Positions 48,701 to 56,638 of a stretch of DNA of 64,000 bases are shown here, one piece after another; the stretch's first letter is position 1, and each line of letters opens with the position of its first letter. The translations under genes were made by a program, and so were the position numbers. The DNA is taken from NCBI GenBank assembly GCA_901538445.1, contig LR594584.1, forward strand, positions 2,761,586-2,825,585, read 5' to 3'. The notes below the pieces were generated by a model, which had not been told where the DNA came from, searched no databases, and saw only the letters and a list, made by a program, of their open reading frames with translations. The DNA comes from Gemmataceae bacterium (GTDB taxonomy: Bacteria > Planctomycetota > Planctomycetia > Gemmatales > Gemmataceae).

Positions 48701-49546
48701 GCGAGCGGGTTCGTCGTCGCACAACTCTCCGACGGCCGGCGGTGGTTCGTGCGGCTCGAATCGGGCCAGGTGCTCGACGTTCCCGGGTTCGACCACCCGA
48801 CTGCGAAATCGTGGTGGCCGGTGCCGCCCGCGGAGGTCGAAGGGAACCGGCTCGCGGTGTCCGACGGACCCGGCACCGTGCGGCTCCTCAACTTGAAGAG
48901 CGGTCGCGTGCGCTGGACCCACCACGCGGGCCGCGACACCAGCCTGAGCGGAACGCCCCCGGGGGTCCGCGCCTGGGGGCCGACGCTCTTCGTCGCGGTG
49001 AGCCGGAACCACGGCGTCGAACTCGACCGCCTCGACCCCGCGACCGGCCGCTCGGCGTGGAACGGCGACGCCGCGTTTCTCGACGCCGCGGCCGTCAGCC
49101 TGGAGAACGCCGACGCGGACGACGTGCGGGTCTACGTTCCCGTGGGGAGACTGCTCACGGCCGTTTGCCTCAAGGACGGCAAGTCGGCTTGGGAAGCGGA
49201 ACTCCCCGACACGCGCGGGGCCGGCAGGTGGATCGTGCGGGCCGGGCAACAGTGCGTGATCGCGTACCCCGCGAACGCCGTTCCCCGCGAGCCGGCCGCG
49301 ACCGTCCTCGCCCGCGTCGCTCGGTCGTTCCGCAACCACCCGGACCCCGCGCGCCTCCCCGGACTGTTCGAAACGCTGTATGATGCGTGGGTCGCGCGGT
49401 CGGTGCCGGTGCTCCTGTTCGACCCCGAGACGGGCCGGGGGTTGAACCGATTCGAGGTGCCGGCGCTCGGCCCGACCGTCACGGCCTGGTTCGAGCGCGA
49501 TGTCGCCGTCGTCGCGACCGGCGACCGCGTGTGCTGGCTGCGGTAA
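45701..49546 (+). CDS. Giant exported PQQ-like beta-propeller protein
   Basis: A 1281-residue protein. The signal peptide (about 1-21) is followed by a TPR-like helical region (about 35-220; LTEAEQRLASNQPAEAIDAL) and two or more PQQ/outer-membrane-type beta-propellers with repeated GRVFVSDGTSLHGFDLLTGK, GRLFVAPTDADRVYALDAQTG and RLLTAVCLKDGKSAWEAELP segments. No dehydrogenase residues are evident, so it is more likely a binding or scaffold propeller than an enzyme. The following gene starts 70 bp later. Confidence 0.85.
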   Translation: MTPAGRAAALLILALPLRAAALPPAPEPANLRGDTAQTRKRLTEAEQRLASNQPAEAIDALQRILDDAGDDLVTADGKHYQPARRFVHQILARLPADALKGYQDRLDGPARKLLDTAKQARDPAPLWQLLDRYFVSRPAEEGLLLLGDLLFEDGEFLAAEHAWRRLLPDAGADLVYPNPKTDPAVVGARLVLAAAFAGDLERARAVLAAFKAKHPDAKGPLAGRDGNLAATLQVVLDRPPAMPPPDRSGDWPTFGGGPERSCRVGGRLPKFWPTGRPSWAEPLLSVATRHPAAPLGAPARPPFGHPVIAGGRVFVSDGTSLHGFDLLTGKAVAVPRVFGEPASFDPSKPPLPDPCPTLTAAGDRLYVRTGPPLVRPSDGSKTGKAPEETSLVCLGPDPAGRLKVRWRLPAPGDGKTPTAWEGAPLVAGRRLWAAHARFEGGRVVHGIDCFDPADAATAPRLAWAADVCDSPLSTSGDPRARQELLTLAGRNVVFCSNTGAVVALDAVSGRRAWGFRYPRSRKADAVRSPDPSPAVFAGGRLFVAPTDADRVYALDAQTGTVLWESGTAEGAQVLGVAAGRVVVSVTGPVRGLRGLGVANGSSREPDGWVLHDTGGLLSYGRGFVTEGAVAWPTRHGLCFVSPRTGALLAPPLLNHLTGDQRGFFGNLAFADGVLVVVTPMQVWGYVTESRRFGTPPERSGRDPVRARYEALVERADDALDTGRPTDANEALLAATRPEFPAPLRAWAAARLLLLSPVVDGEANLSVTVRAALAPEIRGEWVFTPDGGLATLDMLLARHTKLEPGVRPSPTPVGCEPRSSEQPWLAPDAEITRTARLPPNSVPLAWLPGTPGVPKRVFTTAAQHLFTLALGDGDDSRHDATDRFTHAADLGDGFVVAGPLAVAVYGNERAPVWVFRVPQTEPLPRKPDEYRVCPAALLAPPEMTGFRLSGAWLVARLGDRHLIAFDLKCRRVAWVLGTSGHLGFVPHGLPGAVELGPRFATASGFVVAQLSDGRRWFVRLESGQVLDVPGFDHPTAKSWWPVPPAEVEGNRLAVSDGPGTVRLLNLKSGRVRWTHHAGRDTSLSGTPPGVRAWGPTLFVAVSRNHGVELDRLDPATGRSAWNGDAAFLDAAAVSLENADADDVRVYVPVGRLLTAVCLKDGKSAWEAELPDTRGAGRWIVRAGQQCVIAYPANAVPREPAATVLARVARSFRNHPDPARLPGLFETLYDAWVARSVPVLLFDPETGRGLNRFEVPALGPTVTAWFERDVAVVATGDRVCWLR

Positions 49547-49616
49547 CGGTTGTAATTGGCGAACCCTGAGCGCAAGCGAGGGGGTGCGAGTTCAACTCCC
49601 GACACCGGAGTTCCCT

Positions 49617-50663
<1,047 letters not shown>

Positions 50664-50903
50664 GGATGCGTCGGCCGTAGGGTGCGTCGAGGCCGGCTCT
50701 GCGGCCAAGCCGCACCGCGAGGCGGAAGCGGGACGAGGTGAAGGCCTGTTGTCTTTCGAGCCACGGGGTTCATCCCCGTGGTGCCAGGACGCGCCGAAGA
50801 CCACGGGGGCAAGCCCCGTGGCTCAAAAGGCGAAGATCCGCATTCGCCCCACGGTGCGGCTCGCGGCGAAGCGCGACTCGACGCACCCTACCCCGGACGC
50901 ACC
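50664..50903. repeat. Triply nested inverted repeat F between moxR-type and DUF58 genes
   Basis: Three nested pairs share one axis. Outer: 50677-50691 with 50877-50891 (15 bp perfect), extended imperfectly to 50664 and 50903. Middle: 50708-50717 with 50852-50861. Inner: 50758-50781 with 50801-50824 (matching apart from the 5-base internal loop in each arm). The whole 240-bp element fills nearly all of the 264-bp gap, so it could extrude as a large cruciform or fold as a long RNA stem. Confidence 0.88.
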
Positions 50904-50927
50904 AACCCATCACGGCCACCGAGTTCC

Positions 50928-51806
50928 ATGCCCCTTCCCGACCCCGCCGTTCTGTCGCGAATCGACCGCCTCGAACTCGAGGCCCGGCAGGTCGTCGAGG
51001 GCTACTTGTCCGGGCGGCACCGGAGCCCGCGGCACGGGTTCGCGGTCGAATTCGCCCAGCACCGCGAGTACGCCCCCGGCGACGACATCAAGCACATCGA
51101 CTGGAAGGTGTACGGCCGCACCGAGCGGTACCACCTCAAGCAGTACGAGCAGGAGACGAACCTCGTCGCGTGGCTGCTCGTCGACGCGAGCGAGTCGATG
51201 GGGTACGGTTCGGGCGCCCGCACCAAGTACGACCTCGCGTGCGGGGCCGCGGCGGCGATGGCGTACCTCGTGCTGAACCAGACCGACAGCGTCGGCGTCG
51301 CCACCCTCGCGGCCGGCACCCGCGGTTTTCTGCGCCCGTCCGGGCAGATCACCCAGCTCCGCGAGGCGTGCCGGGTGATGACCGACGGCCCGTTCGGCGG
51401 CCCCGCACACCTCGGCCCGGCTCTCAACGAGCTCGCCGGCCGCACCGGCCGCCGCGGGGTCGCATTCGTGTTCAGCGACCTGCTCGACGACGTGCCCGAC
51501 ATCCTCGCCGGCCTGCAACACCTGCGGTATCAAAAGCACGAGGTCGTGCTGTTCCACACGCTCGATGGGGCCGAGATCGACTTCCCGTTCCGCAACACGA
51601 CGCTGTTCCGCGGCCTGGAGGGGCTGCCCGAGCTGCTGACTGACCCGCCCGGCATCCGCGATAGCTACCTGAAGGCGTTCAACGAGCACGTCGCCGCGAT
51701 CGAGGCCGGGTGCCGGGCGATGGAAATCGACTACGTCCGGCTCCGCACCGACGCCGACCTCGGACACGACCTCGCCGCGTACCTCCAGAAGCGCCACGCG
51801 GTGTAA
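50928..51806 (+). CDS. DUF58 protein, partner of the MoxR ATPase
   Basis: A 292-residue cytoplasmic DUF58 protein with a VWA-like fold. The family signature YAPGDDIKHIDWKVYGRT is at about 44-61, and a MIDAS-like DASESMGYG segment near 84-92 could bind a metal. DUF58 and MoxR normally work as a pair, so this gene is functionally tied to the upstream ATPase despite the long repeat between them. ATG 50928 lacks a good ribosome site. It is followed by inverted repeat G. Confidence 0.88.
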   Translation: MPLPDPAVLSRIDRLELEARQVVEGYLSGRHRSPRHGFAVEFAQHREYAPGDDIKHIDWKVYGRTERYHLKQYEQETNLVAWLLVDASESMGYGSGARTKYDLACGAAAAMAYLVLNQTDSVGVATLAAGTRGFLRPSGQITQLREACRVMTDGPFGGPAHLGPALNELAGRTGRRGVAFVFSDLLDDVPDILAGLQHLRYQKHEVVLFHTLDGAEIDFPFRNTTLFRGLEGLPELLTDPPGIRDSYLKAFNEHVAAIEAGCRAMEIDYVRLRTDADLGHDLAAYLQKRHAV

Positions 51807-51834
51807 TACCGGATCGCGGTGATCCGTACAGCTC

Positions 51835-51903
51835 TGTAGCCGGCCTCTGTGAGGCCGGGCCTGTGCAAGTCCCAGAGGCCCGGCCTCACAGAGGCCGGCT
51901 ACA
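51835..51903. repeat. Inverted repeat element G (28-bp perfect arms)
   Basis: Positions 51835-51862 and 51876-51903 are exact reverse complements, separated by 13 bases. A small CGGATC/GATCCG hairpin sits beside it at 51810-51826. Together they occupy the gap between the convergent DUF58 and lpxB genes, so they probably also terminate both. Confidence 0.9.
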
Positions 51904-51934
51904 GCGAATCGTCCGCACGGTTTAGTGTGAGCCG

Positions 51935-53077
51935 TCACGCCGCGCGGCGGAGGGCGGCGGGTTCGCCGAGGAGGAAGTCCGCGGCGCGCTCGCACGCGCC
52001 GGGGACGGCGACGCGGTCGCGGAGGGCGGCCAAGCGGGCCACTGCGTTGTCGCGGACGTTGGGGTTGTTCAGCCACCCCAGGACGTGCCCGGCGATGCGG
52101 TCCGACTCGTCCCGGGAGGTGGCGATCTCCGGGAACAGCGCCTCGCCCGCGAGCAGGTTCACGAGCGTGAAGTACGGCAGTTTCACGAGCCGGCGCGCGA
52201 GCCAGAGCGACAGCGGGGCCATGCGGTAGACGATCACCGACGGCTTGGCGCGGTACATCAGTTCGAGGCTCACCGAGCCGGACACCGCGACGCACACGTC
52301 GGCCAGCTCGATGACCTCGGGCGTGCGGCCGACGTGGACCGATACCGGGAACGCGGCCCGTGCGGCGGCCTCGCGGACCTGTGCCGCGTGGCGGTCGTTG
52401 AACGCCGCGACGAGGAACCGGGCGTCGGGCCGGGCGGCCTTCACCTTCCGGGCCGCGGCGAGCATCATCTCGAAGTTTGCGGCGACCTCCTGGTTCCGCG
52501 ACCCGGGGAGCAGGCCGACGACCGCACCGCCCTTCACCCGCTCGTCGGCGAGGAACGACGGGTCGAGCCGCTGGTTCGCGAGTTCATCGAAGTACGGGTG
52601 GCCGACGTAGTGCGTGCGGACCCCGCGGGCGCGGTACCACTCGTCCTCGAACGGCAGTGCCGACAGGACGCCCGCACACCACTTGCGGACCTGCCGCACC
52701 CGCCCGCGCCGCCACGCCCAGAGTTGCGGGGGGACGAAGTAGTACACGGGGATGCCGGCAGCGCGAGCGCGCTTCGCCAGCTCGAAGTTGAACCCGGGGT
52801 AGTCGATCAGCACGACGGCGTCCGGCCGGGCGTCGCGAAAGAGCCGCTCGGAATCGGCCACGAGGCGGAAGAACGTGGGCAGGTGCTCCAGCACGCGGCG
52901 CAGACCCATGACGGACAGCTCGGTGAGCGGGTAGTGGAGACTCGCGCCCGCAGCCGCCATCTTGGGACCGCCGAACCCGGTGACCTCGACACCCGGGTCG
53001 CGCCGGCGGAGCGCACGAATGAGGTTCGCTCCGTGGAGGTCGCCGCTAGGTTCGCCGGCGCTGAAAAACAGCTTCAT
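51935..53077 (-). CDS. lpxB: Lipid-A-disaccharide synthase
   Basis: A 380-residue LpxB, the glycosyltransferase that joins UDP-diacylglucosamine and lipid X in lipid A synthesis at the inner membrane. Conserved segments: SAGEPSGDLHGANLIRALR, IDYPGFNFELAKRA, YFVPPQLWAWRRGRV, GHPYFD, LLPGSRNQEV, SGSVSLELMYRAKP. This supports an LPS-type outer membrane. The start is ATG 53077, with AGGA upstream. It is convergent with the DUF58 gene across inverted repeat G. Confidence 0.96.
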   Translation of the reverse strand: MKLFFSAGEPSGDLHGANLIRALRRRDPGVEVTGFGGPKMAAAGASLHYPLTELSVMGLRRVLEHLPTFFRLVADSERLFRDARPDAVVLIDYPGFNFELAKRARAAGIPVYYFVPPQLWAWRRGRVRQVRKWCAGVLSALPFEDEWYRARGVRTHYVGHPYFDELANQRLDPSFLADERVKGGAVVGLLPGSRNQEVAANFEMMLAAARKVKAARPDARFLVAAFNDRHAAQVREAAARAAFPVSVHVGRTPEVIELADVCVAVSGSVSLELMYRAKPSVIVYRMAPLSLWLARRLVKLPYFTLVNLLAGEALFPEIATSRDESDRIAGHVLGWLNNPNVRDNAVARLAALRDRVAVPGACERAADFLLGEPAALRRAA

Positions 53078-53178
53078 TGTGGCATCCTGGCCGTCTGCGG
53101 AAAACCGCCCGAGTCTCTCCCTTCGCACAAATCGACCATCTGGGCTAGCCCAACCCGAGAGAGGATTGATGCATGACG

Positions 53179-53275
53179 GTAGGTCACTCGCTCCGCGAGT
53201 GACACCAAACGCACAGCGAGCCTCACCGGTTGCTCGTGTTGCGCCGGGGTGCTACTCGCGGAGCGAGTCGCCTAC
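53179..53275. repeat. Inverted repeat element H
   Basis: Arms 53179-53206 and 53248-53275 (28 bp, about four mismatches) enclose 41 bases, centred on an ACTCGCGGAGCGAGT-like core. It lies upstream of lpxB and downstream of the 144-aa gene. A separate small palindrome (TGGGCTAGCCCA) is at 53141-53152. Confidence 0.8.
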
Positions 53276-53301
53276 TTTGGGCGGCACCAGGGCGCAAGCA
53301 C

Positions 53302-53327
53302 AAAGCCGACCCATGAGGGTCGGCTTT
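53302..53327 (-). terminator. Hairpin terminator downstream of the 144-residue gene
   Basis: A perfect 11-bp stem (53302-53312 with 53317-53327) and 4-base loop (ATGA), bounded by AAA/TTT. It lies 28 bp after the minus-strand stop codon at 53356. Confidence 0.7.
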
Positions 53328-53355
53328 TGAGCGATCGGGTTGTGGAGCGGCGGAA

Positions 53356-53790
53356 TCAGGCGGTCGCGGTGACGGGGACGTGCGGCAGCGGGGCCGCCGC
53401 GGGGGGTTGGGCACCGCCCGGTTCTCGCTTGCCGCCCGGGAGAGCCGTCGCCTCGGCGACCCGCCGGTAGCCGAGTGAGTACAGCACTTCGAGAACCTCG
53501 CTCCAGGTCGGGAACGGCCGGCGGTTCTCCCGCTTGTACCGGTCCATCGCCTTCATGAACTCGGTCTCGTCGAGGTTGTAGTCCCGCTCACACGTGGTCG
53601 GGTCGATGAGCCGGCGGCGCTCGCTGCTCTTCCGCTTCTCGGCGGCGTTTTGGGCGCGGCGGCGGTCGGTCGCGATGGGAATTGTCCGCTTCCGCCGCTC
53701 GTTTCCGAAGGGCGTGGTGGCACCGGCTTCGCTCGGGGTGTTTTCGAGGTCGGGAGTCATCGCATCCGGGGTGGTATCGGGTGGGTTCAT
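53356..53790 (-). CDS. Hypothetical 144-residue charged protein
   Basis: A 144-residue protein of no recognised family. The N-terminal half is low-complexity and basic ([20 protein letters not shown]), and the core at about 70-115 ([40 protein letters not shown]) looks like a compact helical domain seen in other planctomycete hypotheticals (from memory). The C-terminus is Pro/Ala-rich. No metal or catalytic pattern is evident. The 322-bp gap 53791-54112 that follows shows no feature beyond an AT-richer stretch with a possible TACGAT -10 box at 54082-54087. Confidence 0.65.
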   Translation of the reverse strand: MNPPDTTPDAMTPDLENTPSEAGATTPFGNERRKRTIPIATDRRRAQNAAEKRKSSERRRLIDPTTCERDYNLDETEFMKAMDRYKRENRRPFPTWSEVLEVLYSLGYRRVAEATALPGGKREPGGAQPPAAAPLPHVPVTATA

Positions 53791-54112
53791 CGCGCGGTGC
53801 CTCAATCCGTGGGGAGCGACGGGCCGCAACCGCCGGGTCGACCGAAGTGCGGTTGTGGAGCGGTCCTACGGAACACACTAATCGAGTTAAACCTACCCGA
53901 CGATCCGGGGGTGTCAAACCGTTTTCAACCGCCGCCCCGAAACGGGAAGTATTTCCTCATGTCGATTATACCGGCTGCCGACGTGGCCCCGTCAAGATCC
54001 CCGGAGCGGTTCCGGTCCCGGTCCGCTCGGAGCCGACGCCGGCACCCGCGGCAATTCAAGTTCACGGTCCGGAAAAACCGATACGATCCTGATAGGTCGC
54101 CCCAGGTGCCGC

Positions 54113-54745
54113 ATGCCGCACGAAACACCACCGATCAACCTGATCCGCCTCTTCGACTTCTACGTCAGCCTCATGTTCCTCATCAGCTTCTTGCGGCGGT
54201 GGGACGTGTACTTGAACGCGGTCCGCATCGGGTTCGCGGTCCGGGGCCGGTGGCCGAAGCTCATCCAGCGGCTCGGCGACCACAAGAGCCTCATTCTGAA
54301 CTGGTCGTTCTTCCGGCCGGCGATCCTCGCGGCGGTGGTCACAGCGGTTCAGCTCGTCTGCTCACGGATGATCTTCCCGAAGGCGGTGCTGACCGGCCCG
54401 CAGCTCCAACAGGAGTGGTGGCTGGTCCCGATCATCCTCGTGCCGATGGTCCCGATGCTGGCCGTGGACCTGTACTTCATCCTCCGCGTGGGTCGTTTCG
54501 ACCACGGCGAGACGGTGAAGTACCTGGACCAGGCCGAGACGTGGCTCGGGTGGCGCGGCCCACTGATCCGGGCGGTGACACTCGGGGTCGTGAACCCGAA
54601 GCAGATGGTGGACAACGAGGTGAAGAAGAGCCTCGCCGAGATGCAGACCACCCTGGCGTCGTCGCTGTGGTGGGTCATCGCCCAAACGGGCCTCCGGTTC
54701 GCGTTCGGCCTGACCCTCTGGACCGTCTGGGCGCTCCACGGGTGA
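54113..54745 (+). CDS. Integral membrane protein of unknown function
   Basis: A 210-residue protein with about four hydrophobic segments (about residues 13-28, 68-88, 100-120, 182-205) separated by basic loops. No family motif was recognised; the DKTVKYLDQAETWLGWRGPL-like segment is not diagnostic. The stop is only 2 bp from that of the convergent MBL gene, so no terminator fits and the transcripts must overlap. The function is not known. Confidence 0.7.
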   Translation: MPHETPPINLIRLFDFYVSLMFLISFLRRWDVYLNAVRIGFAVRGRWPKLIQRLGDHKSLILNWSFFRPAILAAVVTAVQLVCSRMIFPKAVLTGPQLQQEWWLVPIILVPMVPMLAVDLYFILRVGRFDHGETVKYLDQAETWLGWRGPLIRAVTLGVVNPKQMVDNEVKKSLAEMQTTLASSLWWVIAQTGLRFAFGLTLWTVWALHG

Positions 54746-54747
54746 CG

Positions 54748-55749
54748 TCACCACCCGTCGGGGAAAGTGGTGTTCGGGAAGACCGCACGTGCCTCGGCGA
54801 GTACCTCCCCGAGGCGGAACGGCAGGTAGCGCGGCGAGACGTGGAACAAAATCAGCCGCCCCACCCCGGCGCGTGCGGCAAGGGTCGCCACTTCCCGGGC
54901 GGTCGAGTGCATCGCGGCCTCGGCGAGTTCCACATCGGCGGCGAGGTTCTGGCTCTCGCACACCACGGTCGTGACGCGCCGGAGCCGCTCGGCGAGTAAC
55001 TCCTGCGTCGCGGCGTCCAGCCGGAAGTCCGTCAAGTATGCGACCGACTCGCCGGGCGTTGTGGTCAGCAGTTCGGCCTGCAACAGCGCGAGCGGGTACT
55101 CGGTGCCGTTTACCGCGACGATCTCGCCGGCTTGGGCCGCAGGGCCGCGGAGCCGCTTCAGCCACGCGCCGGGCGCGAAGCCGCGCTCGGCCAACTTCGC
55201 GGTGTCCACGTTCACCCGCGACGCCTCGCGCACGACGTACCCCATCGACGGGCACCCGTGGTCGAGTTGCACCGCCTCGACGGTGTACCCGTCCCCTTCG
55301 ACGACCACCGGAACGCGGGGCCGCTCGCCGGCCGGGTGGCCGGTGCGGAACGCCTCGCGGGTGAAGTACCGCGTCGTGCGCACCCGCTCCGCACCGATCT
55401 CGTGAACTTCCCACGTCCCCCGCTGTCGCTCGCCGACGAGGTTCCACTCGTAGCCGCGGAACCGGTGGTGCAGGACCTCGGTGCCGTTCGGGGGCACCCA
55501 CAGGCTCACGACGGGCTCGGAGCGGTCGAAGTTGATGCGAAAGAAGTGGTCGAACCCCGCGACGTGATCGATGTGGAAGTGCGAGAAGAACAGGTGCTCG
55601 GTGTTGAGCAGGTCGGCGACCGCGAGCGCGTGCGGGCACCCGTCGCCGCAATCGAACAGCAGCCGCGTGGTGCGCTGGCCCGTATCGACCGTTACGAACA
55701 GCGCGTTGTCGCTGCCGGGGCCGCCGAGGACGCGAAACGACAGGGGCAT
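54748..55749 (-). CDS. Metallo-beta-lactamase fold hydrolase (ribonuclease Z-like)
   Basis: A 333-residue MBL-fold protein. The metal motif is HFHIDHVAG (about 57-65), and a late FHVSPRY supplies another His, a pattern shared with tRNase Z-type enzymes. A long insertion (about 85-210) distinguishes it from standard RNase Z, so tRNA 3' processing is possible but not certain. GAGGAA lies 8 bases before the ATG. It begins 25 bp after the AMP nucleosidase stop and is probably co-transcribed with it. Confidence 0.82.
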   Translation of the reverse strand: MPLSFRVLGGPGSDNALFVTVDTGQRTTRLLFDCGDGCPHALAVADLLNTEHLFFSHFHIDHVAGFDHFFRINFDRSEPVVSLWVPPNGTEVLHHRFRGYEWNLVGERQRGTWEVHEIGAERVRTTRYFTREAFRTGHPAGERPRVPVVVEGDGYTVEAVQLDHGCPSMGYVVREASRVNVDTAKLAERGFAPGAWLKRLRGPAAQAGEIVAVNGTEYPLALLQAELLTTTPGESVAYLTDFRLDAATQELLAERLRRVTTVVCESQNLAADVELAEAAMHSTAREVATLAARAGVGRLILFHVSPRYLPFRLGEVLAEARAVFPNTTFPDGW

Positions 55750-55774
55750 GACGAGTTCCTCAGCGGGCCGCGGG

Positions 55775-56557
55775 TCACCCCGGCCGCTCCTCGAACCGGA
55801 CGTGCTTCACCGACTCGCCGCGGTCGCGTAACTCGACAAGCGTGTCGACGCCGATGTCGAGGTGCAGCCGGGCGAACTTCTCGGTGACGGTCGCGTCGGA
55901 CCGCGACGTCTTGACACCCTCGGGGGTCATCGGGTTGTCCGACACGAGAAGGAGTGCGCCCTTGGGGATGTGGTTCACGAACCCGACGACGAACACCGTC
56001 GCCGTCTCCATGTCGATCGCACTGGCCCGGACCTCGCGCAGGTAGTTCTTGAACTTCTCGTCGTGCTCCCAGACGCGCCGGTTGGTGGTGTAGACGGTGC
56101 CGGTCCAGTAGTCGAGGTTGTGGCGGTTGATCGCGGCCGAGAGCGCGGCCTGGAGCCGGAACGACGGCAGCGCCGGGATCTCGGGGGGCAGGTAGTCGTT
56201 GCTCGTCCCCTCCCCTCGGATCGCGGCGATCGGCAGCAGGAAGTCGCCCACGGTGGTCTTCTTCAGCCCGCCGCACTTGCCCAGGAACAGCACCGCCTTG
56301 GGCTCGACCGCGGAGAGCAGGTCCATGACCGTCGCGGCCATTGCGCTGCCCATGCCGAAGTTCAGGATGGTGAGGTTCTCGGCGGTCGCGGACTGCATGG
56401 GCCGGTCGCGACCGAGGATCTCGACCCCGAACCGGGTGGCGAACATCTCGACGTAGTTGGCGAAGTTCGTGAGCAGCACGTACCGCCCAAACTGGTCGAG
56501 CGGGCGGCCCGTGTACCGCGGCAACCAGTCCTGCACGATGTCGGCCTTCGTCCTCAT
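55775..56557 (-). CDS. amn: AMP nucleosidase (short catalytic form)
   Basis: A 260-residue nucleoside phosphorylase-superfamily enzyme that cleaves AMP to adenine and ribose 5-phosphate. Landmarks: QSATAENLTILNFGMGSAMA, KAVLFLGKCGGLKKTTVGD, RGEGTSNDYLPPEIPALPSF, SAIDMETATVFVVGF. It lacks the N-terminal regulatory domain of the E. coli enzyme and matches the short form known from Bacteroidetes (from memory). ATG 56557 is chosen to begin at MRTKADIVQDWLPRYTG. It lies 81 bp downstream of the helicase stop and 25 bp upstream of the MBL gene. Confidence 0.9.
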   Translation of the reverse strand: MRTKADIVQDWLPRYTGRPLDQFGRYVLLTNFANYVEMFATRFGVEILGRDRPMQSATAENLTILNFGMGSAMAATVMDLLSAVEPKAVLFLGKCGGLKKTTVGDFLLPIAAIRGEGTSNDYLPPEIPALPSFRLQAALSAAINRHNLDYWTGTVYTTNRRVWEHDEKFKNYLREVRASAIDMETATVFVVGFVNHIPKGALLLVSDNPMTPEGVKTSRSDATVTEKFARLHLDIGVDTLVELRDRGESVKHVRFEERPG

Positions 56558-56638
56558 CGGCTCCCCCGTTCCGCGGGCGCGTGCCTCTGGCCCGCACGAT
56601 ATTCTGCGGCCCAATTGGGCACAATCCAAGCTCCGAAG

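Noticed and set aside
49588-49610. tRNA-like tail (GAGTTCAACTCCC) before the MoxR gene
   Set aside because: It resembles a T-arm, but the stem cannot form five pairs around a seven-base loop and no acceptor, D or anticodon arms fit upstream.
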